Assembly: GCA_964396115.1 (NCBI GenBank)
Contig: CAYNDL010000023.1
Coordinates: 1 to 13,540 of the forward strand
From: CAYNDL01 sp964396115
GTDB taxonomy: Bacteria > Patescibacteriota > Andersenbacteria > UBA10190 > CAIZMI01
DNA: 13,540 nucleotides
Reading direction: 5' to 3'
A model generated the notes under the pieces. The model saw only the letters and a program-made list of their open reading frames with translations. It was not told where the DNA came from and did no database searches. How positions within the stretch are numbered: the first letter of the stretch is position 1; every line of letters starts with the position of its first letter. Made by a program: the position numbers and the translations under genes. Shown piece by piece: positions 12,944 to 13,540 of this stretch.

Positions 12944-13540
12944 GTGAACAAATTCAGCCTATTGCATAAAAAATTATCTGCCCGAAGTGGCATTCTTGAA
13001 TTGCCGCATGGAAAGGTTGAAACGCCTGTTTTTATGCCAATTGCAACAAGAGGAGCGGTAAAAGTCGCTCCTTTTAGCGTTGTTAAGGAACTCGGAGCGT
13101 CGATTATTCTTGGTAATACTTATCACTTAGTAGTTCGGCCGGGCGTCAAACTTATTGAGGAGATCGGAGGTCTCCATAAGTTTACTGGTTGGGATGGGCC
13201 GATTTTAACTGATAGTGGGGGGTTCCAAATATTTAGTTTGTCGGAGACGAGAAAAATTAGCGATGATGGAGTTAGTTTTCTTTCTCCTGTCGACGGGGGA
13301 AAAATATTTCTTACGCCAGAATCAGTAATTGAGGCACAGCACGCTTTCCATTCGGATATAAGCATGGTTTTAGACGAGTTAACTTCCTTACCGGGGACGG
13401 AAGAAGCACTCAGTCGGGCAGTAGATCGGACGACTTCTTGGTCGAAGCGTGCAAAAAACAGATTCGTAGAATTAAACGGTATTGAAGAAGAAAGAGGATT
13501 GCTGTTTGGGATTGTTCAAGGTGGGACGAATAATCTTTTG
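12944..13540 (+). CDS. tgt: tRNA-guanine transglycosylase, 3' end outside window
   Basis: 199 residues are visible; the complete enzyme is usually about 370-380. Bacterial Tgt exchanges guanine 34 of GUN-anticodon tRNAs for the queuosine precursor preQ1 (or salvaged queuine). Seen in order: ARSGILELPHG-x-VETPVFMPIAT (14-36), LGNTYHL (56-62), and WDGPILTDSGGFQIFSL (81-97), in which the Asp of TDSGGFQ is the conserved active-site aspartate corresponding to D102 of the Zymomonas enzyme. FGIVQGG lies at the window end. The second catalytic Asp and the zinc-binding Cys/His cluster would lie beyond the window. The start is set at GTG 12944 because it gives the usual distance to F-x-L and because the promoter boxes end 8 bases before it. 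An ATG at 12931 is in another frame, and in-frame TTGs at 12926 and 12935 are less likely. No other queuosine gene is present here. Confidence 0.95.
   Translation, partial: MNKFSLLHKKLSARSGILELPHGKVETPVFMPIATRGAVKVAPFSVVKELGASIILGNTYHLVVRPGVKLIEEIGGLHKFTGWDGPILTDSGGFQIFSLSETRKISDDGVSFLSPVDGGKIFLTPESVIEAQHAFHSDISMVLDELTSLPGTEEALSRAVDRTTSWSKRAKNRFVELNGIEEERGLLFGIVQGGTNNLL

Noticed and set aside
1..13540. CRISPR arrays, insertion sequences, tRNAs, rRNAs, attachment sites
   Set aside because: Reading both strands showed no regularly spaced repeats, transposase-like proteins, cloverleaf sequences or integration-site duplications.

Overview
The window looks like a chromosomal segment of a Patescibacteria (Candidate Phyla Radiation) bacterium. 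The clues are an archaeal/eukaryote-type isoleucyl-tRNA synthetase, an arginyl-tRNA synthetase with a degenerate HIGH motif, a minimised glycosyltransferase-like protein, small secreted and membrane proteins of unknown family, and housekeeping genes that mostly lack Shine-Dalgarno (SD) sequences. This is an inference from protein features; no rRNA is present and I cannot place it to class.

Region 1 (about 1-2660) is accessory in character. It holds a 5'-truncated gene and a full paralogue of it on the opposite strand (1528-2199), a four-helix membrane protein with a probable bacterial PH-like domain and an acidic/His-rich tail (642-1421), and a 93-residue orphan (2354-2635). Sampled lines here have about 52-57% GC. 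The three visible starts have good SD sequences, and each gene has its own promoter and/or terminator.

Region 2 (about 2700-9300) runs from a small secreted helical protein (minus strand) through smpB (minus), argS, a truncated GT4-like protein and ileS (plus). The theme is translation and trans-translation. Sampled lines have about 42-43% GC and none of these genes has an SD.

Region 3 (about 9300-13540) holds recO, an ASCH/PUA-like protein, a large single-pass surface protein with Ig-like repeats, a small two-helix membrane protein with a near-perfect SD, and the 5' part of tgt (queuine/preQ1 tRNA-guanine transglycosylase), cut off by the window end.

The most interesting signal is that argS, ileS, tgt and probably the PUA-like gene have -35/-10 promoter boxes with 17-base spacers. 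These end 6-9 bases before the start codon, which predicts leaderless (or nearly leaderless) mRNAs. The accessory genes and the small membrane protein use strong SD leaders instead. Two translation-initiation styles therefore coexist and largely track with gene class and base composition. I saw no CRISPR array, insertion sequence, tRNA or rRNA, and no intergenic stretch exceeds 300 bases.
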